Virus record (IMG/VR): IMGVR_UViG_3300028840_003271
Coordinates: 106,005-170,004 of that record
DNA: 64,000 nucleotides
Strand: one strand, 5' to 3'
DNA from: a virus
Shown here piece after piece: positions 1 to 7,902 of the stretch. The position numbers and the translations under genes were made by a program. Position 1 is the stretch's first letter. Each line of letters starts with the position of its first letter. The notes under the pieces were generated by a model. It searched no databases. It was not told the DNA's origin and worked only from the letters and a program-made list of their open reading frames with translations.

Positions 1-874
1 AATGTGGATTATTAGTTGTAACCATATGATCGGCTATTAAAATAAAATTATCATTTAATGCCATGCCAACATCGGTAGTTGTTCTACCACGAACATATTT
101 AATACCACTATTATTATATCTATCCAAAGTCGGTTCATCGATAGATCTAAAACTTTGTAGAGGATAAAAAAGTATGTGTGGATTTGTGGAGTGTTGAATT
201 ATTTCAGATTGTGATAATGTACGATTATATATAGCTAAAAACAATAAACCACCATTTAAACAATAAGAAGCATTATTACCATGTTTACCTATTTTCCAAC
301 TTTCAGTAGAAGTGGCCACGCTTTTTGTTTTGGTTTTTATACCATATTGTTTTCCATCTCGATAAAAAACTACACGATTATTAGAATTAATTGTTACACC
401 AATACATATCCATTTATTAGTTGTATAATTTAAACATACATTTGAAGATCTTAAATCGTCAGCCGCACTACCATCACCTAAGATTAATTTTAAATTGGCT
501 GGGGTGGCTGTTGATAAATTTAATCTATGTGTAGCGGCTGTAGCACCCTGGCTATTACTTATAATGCCATAATTACTGGCAAATGTATTCCATTTTATCC
601 AAGCAACAATACTAAGATTAAAATTACCTACAGCTAAAGTGTCTAAAATAGGAAATTGGTCTAAATCAATCCAACCATTAGAATTTGGTATATTAATAAA
701 AGGACCATATTGATGAGTATTCCAATTAATTCCAGTAGAACCTTTTTCTATGCCGTGGTTATCATATCCAGAATAGTCTCGAATGAATTTATGAGTATTG
801 CATAAAAACGGAGCATAACATGCTACTAAACCTTTCCATAAATTAGATTTTGGATAATGATAGGTTGTTAACAT
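1..874 (-). CDS. LamG/concanavalin-like appendage protein (3' part beyond window)
   Basis: The minus strand is open from an ATG at 872-874 to the window edge (291 codons), so the C-terminus is missing. The translation begins MLTTYHYPKSNLWKGLVACY and has the features of a LamG/concanavalin-type beta-sandwich: a short GLV-Y start strand, DYSGYDNHG, a central W-I-KWN strand, TNKWICIGVTI and VVFYRDGKQYG. Such domains in phages usually bind sugars on fibres or decorate the virion. It is the last visible gene of the minus-strand structural run that begins at 5613 and lies 6 bases after the preceding gene. It resembles the LamG protein at 3589-5088 in architecture. The domain call is from motif appearance only; the ligand is unknown. 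Confidence 0.7.
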   Translation of the reverse strand, partial: MLTTYHYPKSNLWKGLVACYAPFLCNTHKFIRDYSGYDNHGIEKGSTGINWNTHQYGPFINIPNSNGWIDLDQFPILDTLAVGNFNLSIVAWIKWNTFASNYGIISNSQGATAATHRLNLSTATPANLKLILGDGSAADDLRSSNVCLNYTTNKWICIGVTINSNNRVVFYRDGKQYGIKTKTKSVATSTESWKIGKHGNNASYCLNGGLLFLAIYNRTLSQSEIIQHSTNPHILFYPLQSFRSIDEPTLDRYNNSGIKYVRGRTTTDVGMALNDNFILIADHMVTTNNPH

Positions 875-880
875 TATACA

Positions 881-1321
881 TTATATGCTAAATGGTGTAG
901 ATTTTTGGCCAGAAGCACTATTAAATACTATTGCTGTTACGAAATCGGCGTCTTTTTGTATGTCAGATTCAGCTTTGTCGTTTGGCCATGTTGTTCCAGC
1001 ATCGATTGAGTGTTCTATATATAATTCTACGGTTCCGTTAGCAGTACCACTAGTATGTGTTACATCAAAAATTCCGTGTAGACCTAAATCTACTTCAGAT
1101 GAATTATCTTGAGACGATCCTTTTTCAGATCCACTAATTGCTAAAATGTCACCACCACCAAACGTATTTAATGCTCCAGTTATAGCGGTTCCATAAACTA
1201 GTTGACCATTACTATTAAATCTCCAAGGCATGTAGCTTACACCTATAGAACATCCTGTATTACGATGCATATCTACGCCACTATTATTAAAAGCTATAAA
1301 ACGAAAAGTTTGTGGTAACAT
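881..1321 (-). CDS. Probable virion/appendage structural protein, 146 aa
   Basis: No family is recognised with certainty. The start is the ATG at 1321, preceded by AGGA. The protein is rich in Gly, Ser, Thr and short beta-type strands. The segment GTVELYIEHSIDAGTTWPND resembles a strand-turn pattern common in phage tail and fibre proteins. There is no signal peptide or membrane segment. It sits in a closely spaced minus-strand series of structural-looking genes, 9 bases from the next upstream gene, and is probably co-transcribed with them from promoters near 3580 or 5668. A role in the neck, fibre or adsorption apparatus is inferred from context. Confidence 0.55.
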   Translation of the reverse strand: MLPQTFRFIAFNNSGVDMHRNTGCSIGVSYMPWRFNSNGQLVYGTAITGALNTFGGGDILAISGSEKGSSQDNSSEVDLGLHGIFDVTHTSGTANGTVELYIEHSIDAGTTWPNDKAESDIQKDADFVTAIVFNSASGQKSTPFSI

Positions 1322-1330
1322 TTTAATTTC

Positions 1331-1867
1331 CTATAATCGAGTAGTAGAACCATAATTTGTTCGACTTCTATTATTTTCTGTAATTCCAGACAAATTAGTT
1401 GGATCAAAGTCGTTAGAAACAAACGGTGACATAACGGCTTTAACAATTTCAGCATTACCAAATATCCACGATTGTTTTAATTGTTCATAAGCAGCACACG
1501 GACCTCTTTCTAATAAAGTATTAAATCCATCTAAATGTTTCAAAGTGTCAAGCTGTGTTGGTCCACATTTTGCTTTAATTCCAGCTAAAAGTGCTTTTGA
1601 ACGATACGTACTCCAGTCCGTAAGACATGCGGCTTTTAAACAAGTAAAATTAACAAATGCATCGTCATCAAGTGATACTGGATCTGGAGAAATTGTAGGA
1701 GGAGCAAAAGTAATAGTATATGTATTAGCAAAATCCATTTCAAGGTCAACATATTGTGCAGCAACTACAAGAATTTGTTCTAAGCGTCGATCAGAATATG
1801 TAGGAGTAGTTCCTAAATCACTAATTAAAACTCGTAAAATTTCAATCATAGAGTCTTTCCAAGCCAT
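1331..1867 (-). CDS. Probable neck/connector-type structural protein, 178 aa
   Basis: Starts at ATG 1867 with a good ribosome site (TTAGGAGAAAACA). The N-terminal half is helical (MIEILRVLISDLG, RRLEQILVVAAQYVDLEMDF) followed by a segment containing SPDPVSLDDDAFVNFTCLKA and more helices. A mostly helical, soluble 15-20 kDa protein inside a structural operon fits head-tail adaptor or neck proteins, but no specific family is identified. The neighbours upstream and downstream are beta-rich small structural proteins. The call rests on context and composition. Confidence 0.45.
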   Translation of the reverse strand: MAWKDSMIEILRVLISDLGTTPTYSDRRLEQILVVAAQYVDLEMDFANTYTITFAPPTISPDPVSLDDDAFVNFTCLKAACLTDWSTYRSKALLAGIKAKCGPTQLDTLKHLDGFNTLLERGPCAAYEQLKQSWIFGNAEIVKAVMSPFVSNDFDPTNLSGITENNRSRTNYGSTTRL

Positions 1868-1876
1868 TGTTTTCTC

Positions 1877-2182
1877 CTAAGTGTCGCTTACTTGTAATAA
1901 ACCGTCGCCTTCTAATATTTGACTATTACTTGTAACTATTAAAATCTCAATTCTATAAACTCGTCCGTGTGTACCACCAGCGATATTAAAAGTAACGGTT
2001 TGTGATGATATTGATTCTCCACTAATAGTTAGATTTCCTGTGCCACCACCGCGATATTCGTTTGTAATACTAGTAATACTTGAAATTGTTTCTCCGGTAG
2101 ACATTTTTCCACCAAAATTCATGGAAAAAGATTTGGTTTCACTAGGTTGTTTTTCTAAAATTCTTGGAGCGGTTTCAGACAT
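1877..2182 (-). CDS. Small beta-rich structural protein, 101 aa
   Basis: The start ATG (2182) overlaps the stop of the upstream gene in a TAATG arrangement, so translation is probably coupled. The sequence is beta-rich (GNLTISGESISSQTVTFNIAG, written here only in part as a motif region at residues 49-69) and polar, with no cysteine, signal peptide or transmembrane segment. It looks like a small immunoglobulin-like or fibre-associated domain. No family assignment can be made. Its job is inferred from its place in the structural operon. Confidence 0.45.
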   Translation of the reverse strand: MSETAPRILEKQPSETKSFSMNFGGKMSTGETISSITSITNEYRGGGTGNLTISGESISSQTVTFNIAGGTHGRVYRIEILIVTSNSQILEGDGLLQVSDT

Positions 2183-2964
2183 TATATTGTTGATCCACTA
2201 ACTGTTAATGTATATGTTGATTTTGTAGCAGCCGTTCCAGCAGCTAATGTTAGTTTAAGCCATACACCAATAGCTTCTTCAGTATCTAAATCAGTATCAT
2301 TATTTAAGCTTTTAGTATTACTATCAAATGTTGGACTTCCTTGCATGCCGCTTGCTGCCGGAGCTGTTCGACGATTTGTACTTGTAGTACTTCCGTCTAC
2401 ATTAGCATCTAAATCAAAAGTAATATATCCAGTTGGATCTGCATTTTCACTAATTTGTGCTGATAATAGAGCATTAGTAGCATTATTATTTTTAATAAAC
2501 ACTTTTTCATAATAATCGCGGCTACTACCACCAGATGCTTCTGCTGACACATTATAAAATGGACGACGTACTGTTGTTACACCTGTTTCAATATCAACTA
2601 AAGTTGTATTTGTATCAGTATCTAAAACACGAACTGTTCCTGTAGGTGATCCGCTTGTAACTACACATTTTAATATTCTTTCAAAAGTAGAATTGCCATT
2701 TTTTTGTACTTTATTTGCTAAAAGTTCAATATCTTCACTGATAATTGAACCAGCAGAATTTCTTCCCGTCACTCTTATATTTCCAGTGTCAGCAGTACCA
2801 AATCCGCTTACAGAAATTGCACCTGGACCAGGATCGTTTGCGATTGTTGAACTATCAAATATTACCCGAGTAGTTGTATCAATAGTTCCACCTTGAGTAC
2901 CACTATCGGATTCTTGCATATTAGCACTGCCATATACTACAATATCGCTTGATGTAACTGACAT
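2182..2964 (-). CDS. Virion appendage-like beta-rich protein, 260 aa
   Basis: Starts at ATG 2964 after TAGAGGAAAAAAATAA. The protein is Gly/Thr/Ser/Asp-rich throughout and reads as repeated beta-strands: TQGGTIDTTTRVIF near the N-terminus, GNIRVTGRNSAGSIISEDIE, a central RRPFYNVSAEASGG, and a C-terminal VWLKLTLAAGTAATKSTYTL. Proteins of this style, with an N-terminal GGxID patch, are frequent in structural modules of environmental tailed phages. No enzymatic motif is visible. It overlaps the next gene by one base (TAATG). Function as a virion surface or neck component is inferred. Confidence 0.5.
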   Translation of the reverse strand: MSVTSSDIVVYGSANMQESDSGTQGGTIDTTTRVIFDSSTIANDPGPGAISVSGFGTADTGNIRVTGRNSAGSIISEDIELLANKVQKNGNSTFERILKCVVTSGSPTGTVRVLDTDTNTTLVDIETGVTTVRRPFYNVSAEASGGSSRDYYEKVFIKNNNATNALLSAQISENADPTGYITFDLDANVDGSTTSTNRRTAPAASGMQGSPTFDSNTKSLNNDTDLDTEEAIGVWLKLTLAAGTAATKSTYTLTVSGSTI

Positions 2965-2989
2965 TTATTTTTTTCCTCTATAATTAATT

Positions 2990-3538
2990 TTATGGATCAT
3001 ATGATATATTAGTACGATTTCCATCATTATCTACTGTAATAGTGATTCGATCTGTACTTCCATCTAAACCTTTAAATGTTTCTGTACTTGTACCAGCTCC
3101 AGATGGAATTTTTCCAGCAATTACAGCACCCAAATATCTTAAAGTTTGTCTAACTGTTTTTGTATCAATAGTTCCTGCTAAATCTAATAATGCCGTTCCA
3201 ACATCGTTTTTTTCTTCTGGAGTTAAATTTACAATTCCAGTACCGTCCCAATTTATATTAGATTGACCAATTGGAGGAAAATCTCCTTCTCCCAAATTTG
3301 TTCCAGTTTGATTAAGCATATATGCTTGATATTTACCAGCTTTAACTGTAGGTACTGTAAAACTGTATATTGCTGTATTACCAATTTCTGAACCAGTAAT
3401 AGCATATTTTGACACATTTCCTACTGAATAACTTTCAAAACTTGTACTATCTGTATTATACCAATTTGTATTTTCATCTAAAACAACTATTACTAAATTT
3501 AGTCCAGTTGTTAATACTCCTGTTAATTTATTTCCCAT
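2990..3538 (-). CDS. Phage structural/accessory protein, 182 aa
   Basis: Starts at ATG 3538, 33 bases downstream of a GTGTATAAT box on the same strand. The ribosome site is weak (GCAGAAAAA). Residues 1-80 are beta-rich; the C-terminal third has VRQTLRYLGAVIAGKIPSGA followed by a FKGLDGSTDRITITVDNDGN-type segment. A block of helix plus a TDR-x-D-GNR ending is seen in many phage structural operons where it is annotated only as hypothetical. Having its own promoter box suggests it heads the 1-3538 sub-operon. Role unknown; virion or assembly context inferred. Confidence 0.5.
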   Translation of the reverse strand: MGNKLTGVLTTGLNLVIVVLDENTNWYNTDSTSFESYSVGNVSKYAITGSEIGNTAIYSFTVPTVKAGKYQAYMLNQTGTNLGEGDFPPIGQSNINWDGTGIVNLTPEEKNDVGTALLDLAGTIDTKTVRQTLRYLGAVIAGKIPSGAGTSTETFKGLDGSTDRITITVDNDGNRTNISYDP

Positions 3539-3570
3539 TTTTTCTGCTTATTTGTATTGTAAGTTGTAAT

Positions 3571-3580
3571 ATTATACACC
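3571..3580 (-). promoter_or_regulatory. GGTGTATAAT promoter box
   Basis: On the minus strand this reads GGTGTATAAT and lies between the LamG gene (ending 3589) and the gene starting at 3538. The TATAAT hexamer is 33 bases from that ATG. The same box occurs upstream of five other structural starts in the window, and no consistent -35 hexamer accompanies it. It is probably a phage -10-type element. Confidence 0.6.
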
Positions 3581-3588
3581 GAAATTGT

Positions 3589-5088
3589 TTATTCAAGTAT
3601 CCAAGTTGTAGGATGGTTTGACAATGTCCATTGTGTTGGTTGAGTGTTTAAAGTCCATTTACTTGAATTAGGTAATTTTGGTACGACATTAATTTCATAA
3701 ACTAAGATTTCATTAAAAGTGGTTGGTGGTATAGTGACTGATTTTAGTTCTATATTTAATTGTTTATTTTCTTTAATAATATTTTTAAAACTAGTTGGTA
3801 AAACTTTATTTTGTTCGATTATTTGTGGAAAAGAAAATGTAAAATTGTGTGTAGATAATGATGCTAGTTCTTGTATAAAAGAAAGATTATGTATTTTTGA
3901 TGTAGATAATATTTCTATCCAAGAATAATTTAAAATTGTTGTTTTGAGCAAGGTACATAACCAAGATAAATTATAAATTTTTGATGTTGATAGGGTTTTA
4001 GTAAATGATATTGGTAATATATTTAAAGATGATAAAGTTTGTGTCCAAGAAAAATTTTTAATTTTATTAATCGATATAGTATTAATAAGATCCAAATTAA
4101 GTTGTTTGTTTAATGTTGGTAATGGTGTAGATATTCCACGAAGAGTTTTTGTTCTAAAAGTTAGTGGTTTGAATGTTGTTGGAGCAAAAGTAAGTTTGTT
4201 TTGTCCTATACCATATATTATATTTTGTAGATTTTCAATATTAGATGTTTTGTTTGATATTAAGTTAGAATACCAACTTACATTAGGAACTTTATTTTCT
4301 GATAATGTAGATGACCAACAAACATTATAAATATGTGATTTTGAAACCGGAGTTGATGAAGTACCACCACACAAATTAATTGGTCGAGAAGGATAAATTA
4401 TAGGTGGATGATCGGCTGTTGATGGAGTGTTATAGGGAGTCATATTATAACCACCTATTATATCATGGTCTCCATCATTTTTATCATAAATTCCACCTAA
4501 TGGCCAATATCCAACTAGACCTTGTCGAAAAAATAATGGTGAATAACCAGCAGCTAATGCTGGAACGGCTAATCTTTCAAATTCATCTGCTTTATCTGAT
4601 GCTGTATTACCTGGCCAATTACTTAAGTTCCAAATTGCTGTTTCTGCAACACGACCAGAAAAATAATATGATACACCTCCATTCCAACGAGAAGCTCCTA
4701 TTGTTGTATTATCTAAACCACCTGGTGTTTTATCTGTATTGTTTGTTCCTTTTGATCCACCATTTAATAAAACGCGACGATCAGTACCAGAAACAAATAA
4801 TCCAATAGCATGGTGCCACTTGTTTGTTGTATATGCAATACTAGAATCTGCTGCTCCTGCTCCTGCTGCTTCCCATGTCCAAGCTCGAACGGGATCGTTT
4901 GTTACACCGCCCATTATAGAAAGAGAGTGAACATTAGTCCATGAAGCATCTCCAATACTAAGAATTGTTTGACTAACTATTAAAGTATCAGTATAAAACC
5001 AGCCACATAATACAAACGGTGGTGATGATATTACAGCAGCATTATGATGTAAATATTCGTTACTACTATCATTAAATAGTCGTGCCAT
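3589..5088 (-). CDS. LamG-domain appendage protein with 14-residue repeat tail
   Basis: Residues 1-240 form a LamG/concanavalin-like beta-sandwich: FVLCGWFYTDT, YTTNKWHHAIGLFVSGTDRR, VLLNGGSKG and GLVGYWPLGG are typical of such domains in phage fibres. Residues about 249-450 switch to a chain of roughly 14-residue units with the loose pattern S-x-x-K-I-x-N-x-S-W-x-x-x-L, rich in Ser, Asn, Leu and Trp. The last 25 residues repeat a W-T-L-x-x-x-P-T unit. The repeats suggest an elongated beta fibre carrying a sugar-binding head. It starts at ATG 5088, nine bases after the gene at 5098-5613. Receptor or glycan binding is inferred from family behaviour. Confidence 0.65.
   Translation of the reverse strand: MARLFNDSSNEYLHHNAAVISSPPFVLCGWFYTDTLIVSQTILSIGDASWTNVHSLSIMGGVTNDPVRAWTWEAAGAGAADSSIAYTTNKWHHAIGLFVSGTDRRVLLNGGSKGTNNTDKTPGGLDNTTIGASRWNGGVSYYFSGRVAETAIWNLSNWPGNTASDKADEFERLAVPALAAGYSPLFFRQGLVGYWPLGGIYDKNDGDHDIIGGYNMTPYNTPSTADHPPIIYPSRPINLCGGTSSTPVSKSHIYNVCWSSTLSENKVPNVSWYSNLISNKTSNIENLQNIIYGIGQNKLTFAPTTFKPLTFRTKTLRGISTPLPTLNKQLNLDLINTISINKIKNFSWTQTLSSLNILPISFTKTLSTSKIYNLSWLCTLLKTTILNYSWIEILSTSKIHNLSFIQELASLSTHNFTFSFPQIIEQNKVLPTSFKNIIKENKQLNIELKSVTIPPTTFNEILVYEINVVPKLPNSSKWTLNTQPTQWTLSNHPTTWILE
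3739..4344 (-). repeat. DNA encoding degenerate 14-residue protein repeats
   Basis: Residues about 249-450 of the LamG protein consist of diverged units such as SENKVPNVSWYSNL, SINKIKNFSWTQTL, STSKIYNLSWLCTL, LKTTILNYSWIEIL and STSKIHNLSFIQEL. The period is 14 residues (42 bases); two regions in the middle are irregular. Confidence 0.6.
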
Positions 5089-5097
5089 ATTTAAGTT

Positions 5098-5613
5098 TTA
5101 TCCATCGTCTTGAATTTCTAAACAACTAATAAAAAGGTCGCCAGACGCAGTATCTCCTGGAGAATCGGTATCTCGTCGAAGACCAAATCTTACCAAATCT
5201 CCAACAGCCATACTATCGTTGTTATTTAAATCAATTTCTAAAGTTAAAGGATTAGTACCATCACTACTTAAATCTTTAATTCCACTATTAACAGAATCCC
5301 AAGAAGTAGCAATATTCATATTTAAAGTATCAGAATTGGGAGTTTTGGATTCTACAAACACATCTAAAACAACTCCATTACCATCGTTTTTATATTCACT
5401 GTATAGATATATTACAGCCTTTGGTCCGCTTCCAGTATATTGAGTGGGTACAGCTACCTCTGGAGTAAGAGCTGCTTCTTCATTTGTAGCATCAAATGCT
5501 AATGCTGGTCGTCCACTATGAGATACGAAATTTGCTCCAGCGTCTTCATTTACTAATTGTTCATTTATATCTGGAATAAAACTTGAGGCTGGAAATTCTA
5601 ATATTGTAGCCAT
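5098..5613 (-). CDS. Probable structural protein heading the minus-strand late operon, 171 aa
   Basis: Starts at ATG 5613, preceded by AAGGAAAATG, and is the first gene downstream of the minus-facing half of the palindromic promoter at 5643-5668. The protein is acidic and beta-rich (PKAVIYLYSEYKN, VVLDVFVESKTP, DLVRFGLRRDTDSPGD, GDLFISCLEIQDDG), resembling a carbohydrate-binding or jelly-roll style domain. Small proteins with this look sit in structural modules of many uncharacterised phages. No catalytic motif or membrane segment. A virion role is inferred from promoter type and neighbours. Confidence 0.5.
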   Translation of the reverse strand: MATILEFPASSFIPDINEQLVNEDAGANFVSHSGRPALAFDATNEEAALTPEVAVPTQYTGSGPKAVIYLYSEYKNDGNGVVLDVFVESKTPNSDTLNMNIATSWDSVNSGIKDLSSDGTNPLTLEIDLNNNDSMAVGDLVRFGLRRDTDSPGDTASGDLFISCLEIQDDG

Positions 5614-5641
5614 TTAAAGTTCATTTTCCTTATTTTATTGT

Positions 5642-5669
5642 GGTGTATAATCTATATATATTATACACT
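5642..5669. promoter_or_regulatory. Divergent palindromic promoter pair between the two structural modules
   Basis: GTGTATAAT (5643-5651, plus) and its exact reverse complement ATTATACAC (5660-5668) are separated by the AT-only-but-one spacer CTATATAT. The plus copy lies 28 bases before the plus-strand start at 5680; the minus copy lies 46 bases before the minus-strand start at 5613. The two -10-like elements face away from each other, so the same 26 bases can serve both operons. A repressor or activator site cannot be excluded, since the perfect palindrome is also operator-like. Confidence 0.65.
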
Positions 5670-5679
5670 ATGGAGATGT

Positions 5680-6216
5680 ATGGTGACTAATCCTTTTTCT
5701 GGAATAATTACGTCGGACTTAAAAGCTTTATTTACTAATGCTATTGATGCTTTATTGGAAGACGATGCCTGCATGATAAAATGTAAATTAATTTACGGAG
5801 ATACAAAATGGTCTAATTGTTGTAATTGTATTTTTGACGCTACTAAAAATCGTTCATCAAATAAATATAAATCCGGTGGGCCGACTCCTTTTTATCATGG
5901 TGTGTGTCCACATTGTAAGGGAGTTGGTAGAGTGGCTACAGAATCTACAGAAGATATTTATTTATTACCTTTATGGAATTATCGAGATTGGATTACGTGG
6001 GCTGGGTCGGCGGAAAAAAGTCGTTATCCAGAAGGTTCTGTACAAACAATGAGTAAAATGAATACTTTAGCACAATTATCGAGAGCAAAAGAAGTAATAA
6101 TTAACACGGATATTACACATTATGAGCACCACAAATTTACACGAGCAGGAAAACCAACACCAATTGGATTTGGAAATGATGCTTATATTTTTACTATGTG
6201 GGAACATTTAAAATAA
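5680..6216 (+). CDS. Zinc-finger-containing virion/neck protein, 178 aa
   Basis: The frame is open from 5638, but the start is taken as ATG 5680 (MVTNPFSG) because GGAG lies 4 bases before it and the promoter box occupies the earlier codons. Two cysteine pairs, CNC near residue 42 and CPHC near residue 68, separated by a basic stretch (ATKNRSSNKYKSGG), suggest a zinc-binding loop. No transmembrane segment. It is first in the plus-strand tail operon and overlaps the next start (TAATG). Position suggests a head-tail joining or tail-completion part; the family is not recognised. Confidence 0.5.
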   Translation: MVTNPFSGIITSDLKALFTNAIDALLEDDACMIKCKLIYGDTKWSNCCNCIFDATKNRSSNKYKSGGPTPFYHGVCPHCKGVGRVATESTEDIYLLPLWNYRDWITWAGSAEKSRYPEGSVQTMSKMNTLAQLSRAKEVIINTDITHYEHHKFTRAGKPTPIGFGNDAYIFTMWEHLK

Positions 6217-6875
6217 TGTCAGAAGTTACAGCAGCACAATTAGAAATTAAATTTAATGTAAAGTCGATGAAAAATTCGGTTATTTTGAAGATGTTGGCTC
6301 AAAAAATTAAACCAAAATTAGATACAATTGCTTATAAATTGTCTGAAGAAATTAAAACTCAATTTAAACATTTAATTTTTACTCATCCAGTAATTACAGC
6401 AATAATGAATGATAGATTGGGTGGTGAAGTGGGCGTGGATTATGCTGAAAGTAGAATGGATTATATTATTCACGTTTGGACTAATGGTTTAAAATTAACT
6501 ACAAAATCCGTAACGACCGGACATAATGAATTAAGAGGTGGTTTTACACTTCAAATGGTTCGTTCAAATTATGATGAAGTTTTAACTATTCGAGATGCTA
6601 TAATTAAAGAAAGAACGGTGAGACCTTTACCATGGTTACAATGGTTATTGACTGAAGGAGATAGGGCTGTTGTTCAAAATTATGATTTTGTTTTACAACA
6701 TGGAACCGGTCGAACTGGATGGGGGCATATGAGAAAAAATTGGAATCGTAAACAGTGGAGCGTTCCTACAAACGCGGCTGGTACGTCTGACAATAATTTT
6801 GTGACTGATGTTATTTCTGTTCTCCATAAAGATTTATATAAAATGATAAAACAGGAATTCAAACGAGTGTTTTAA
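6216..6875 (+). CDS. Probable tail completion/terminator-type protein, 219 aa
   Basis: The start ATG 6216 shares a base with the stop of the previous gene (TAATG). The N-terminal 60 residues are helical and basic (AQLEIKFNVKSMKN, KPKLDTIAYKLSEEIKTQF). The middle contains GGEVGVDYAESRMDYIIHVW. Later segments contain LPWLQWLLTEGD and a HGTGRTGWGHMRKNW patch that is Gly/Arg/Trp-rich. A soluble, basic protein directly before tail genes fits tail terminator or neck proteins, but no named family is recognised. It ends in a one-base overlap with the next ATG. Confidence 0.45.
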   Translation: MSEVTAAQLEIKFNVKSMKNSVILKMLAQKIKPKLDTIAYKLSEEIKTQFKHLIFTHPVITAIMNDRLGGEVGVDYAESRMDYIIHVWTNGLKLTTKSVTTGHNELRGGFTLQMVRSNYDEVLTIRDAIIKERTVRPLPWLQWLLTEGDRAVVQNYDFVLQHGTGRTGWGHMRKNWNRKQWSVPTNAAGTSDNNFVTDVISVLHKDLYKMIKQEFKRVF

Positions 6876-7858
6876 TGGCTACGAGCTACGATTATACTGA
6901 ATTTCAAGGAGTTACGAATTTTGGTGAGACCCAACTTTTAACAGAATTGGAAAATAATTTAAAAGCATATTTAGATTGGTCTTTTTTGAGAATTGGTGCT
7001 TGGACTAATGTAAATATTTCTTCGACTGGTGGATTGGATTTATATGGTGGTTCGCCAGAGACTCTAAGGTGGGTTGATAATCCAGCTTATGCTGATGGAC
7101 AGGTTTGGCAAGGATTTCGTAAAGACTGGATTTATGAAACTGGAGTTAATTTTTCTTATAGTGGGCAAGATTATGACCCAATTAATGTGATGACTTCTGG
7201 TGTGGAAATTAATGGTACTTTTCAAACAACTGGTTTTTTTGTAAATTATCCACAAGGTCAAATAGTTTTTAATGATAGAATTCCTACTGGAAGTACTGTA
7301 AAAGCACAATTTAGTTATCGAAATGTACAAGTAAATATTGCTGATGATGTGCCGTGGTGGAAAGAAATTCAATTACAATCATGGAGATCTGATGATATTC
7401 ATTTTACTCAAGACCATCGTACTGGAGATTGGTCTTTAGGAGGACATCATAGAATTCAATTGCCGACTATTGTGATTGAAGCTGTTCCACGAGGTAGGTC
7501 GTTGGGTTATGAATTAGGAAATTCGGCTTTAACTGTTGAACAAGATGTTTTATGTCATATTTTGGCTGATAGTCGTGAAATGAGAAATAAATTAGTAAGT
7601 ATTTTAGAAACTCAAAACGAACATACAATTTGGCTTTGGGATAGTGATGCCGTAGCTGCTGCTGAAATTACACCATTGGATTATCGTGGTGAAAGAGTAC
7701 ATACAAATGTTTATCCAGATATTGTTGCAGATTCCACTTATCGGTGGAAAAAATGTAGATTAAAAAATATTATGGTATCAGAAGTTGGAGTAATTAATCC
7801 ACTTTTATATGAAGGAACTGTAAGAATCACTTGTGAAGTGGTTTTTGGAACAATTTAG
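6875..7858 (+). CDS. Virion structural protein upstream of tail tube, 327 aa
   Basis: Starts at ATG 6875 in a TAATG overlap. A beta-rich soluble protein with many aromatic residues (WVDNPAYADGQVWQGFRKDW, then FVNYPQGQIVFND at about residue 125). The pattern YPQGQIVFNDRIPTGSTVKA resembles beta-sandwich sections in phage tail, neck or baseplate proteins. The C-terminal half contains a helical stretch (LADSREMRNKLVSILETQN). No enzyme motif. It directly precedes the candidate tail tube gene, which has its own promoter box. A role in the neck or tail end is inferred. Confidence 0.5.
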   Translation: MATSYDYTEFQGVTNFGETQLLTELENNLKAYLDWSFLRIGAWTNVNISSTGGLDLYGGSPETLRWVDNPAYADGQVWQGFRKDWIYETGVNFSYSGQDYDPINVMTSGVEINGTFQTTGFFVNYPQGQIVFNDRIPTGSTVKAQFSYRNVQVNIADDVPWWKEIQLQSWRSDDIHFTQDHRTGDWSLGGHHRIQLPTIVIEAVPRGRSLGYELGNSALTVEQDVLCHILADSREMRNKLVSILETQNEHTIWLWDSDAVAAAEITPLDYRGERVHTNVYPDIVADSTYRWKKCRLKNIMVSEVGVINPLLYEGTVRITCEVVFGTI

Positions 7859-7864
7859 CAAAAT

Positions 7865-7874
7865 GGTGTATAAA
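7865..7874 (+). promoter_or_regulatory. GGTGTATAAA promoter box before candidate tail tube gene
   Basis: GGTGTATAAA lies 7-16 bases after the upstream stop and 28 bases before the ATG at 7903, which is preceded by TTTAGGAGAATATCTAA. It differs by one base from the GGTGTATAAT box. An internal promoter here would boost a protein needed in many copies. Confidence 0.5.
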
Positions 7875-7902
7875 TTAATGGTGAATTTAGGAGAATATCT
7901 AA

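Noticed and set aside
4404-4808. Plus-strand frame opposite the LamG gene
   Set aside because: It is the antisense shadow of a strong LamG coding sequence, with Leu/His/Tyr-rich translation and no ribosome site.
5638-5679. Earlier start of the zinc-finger gene at 5638
   Set aside because: Those codons cover the promoter palindrome, and there is a better start with GGAG at 5680.
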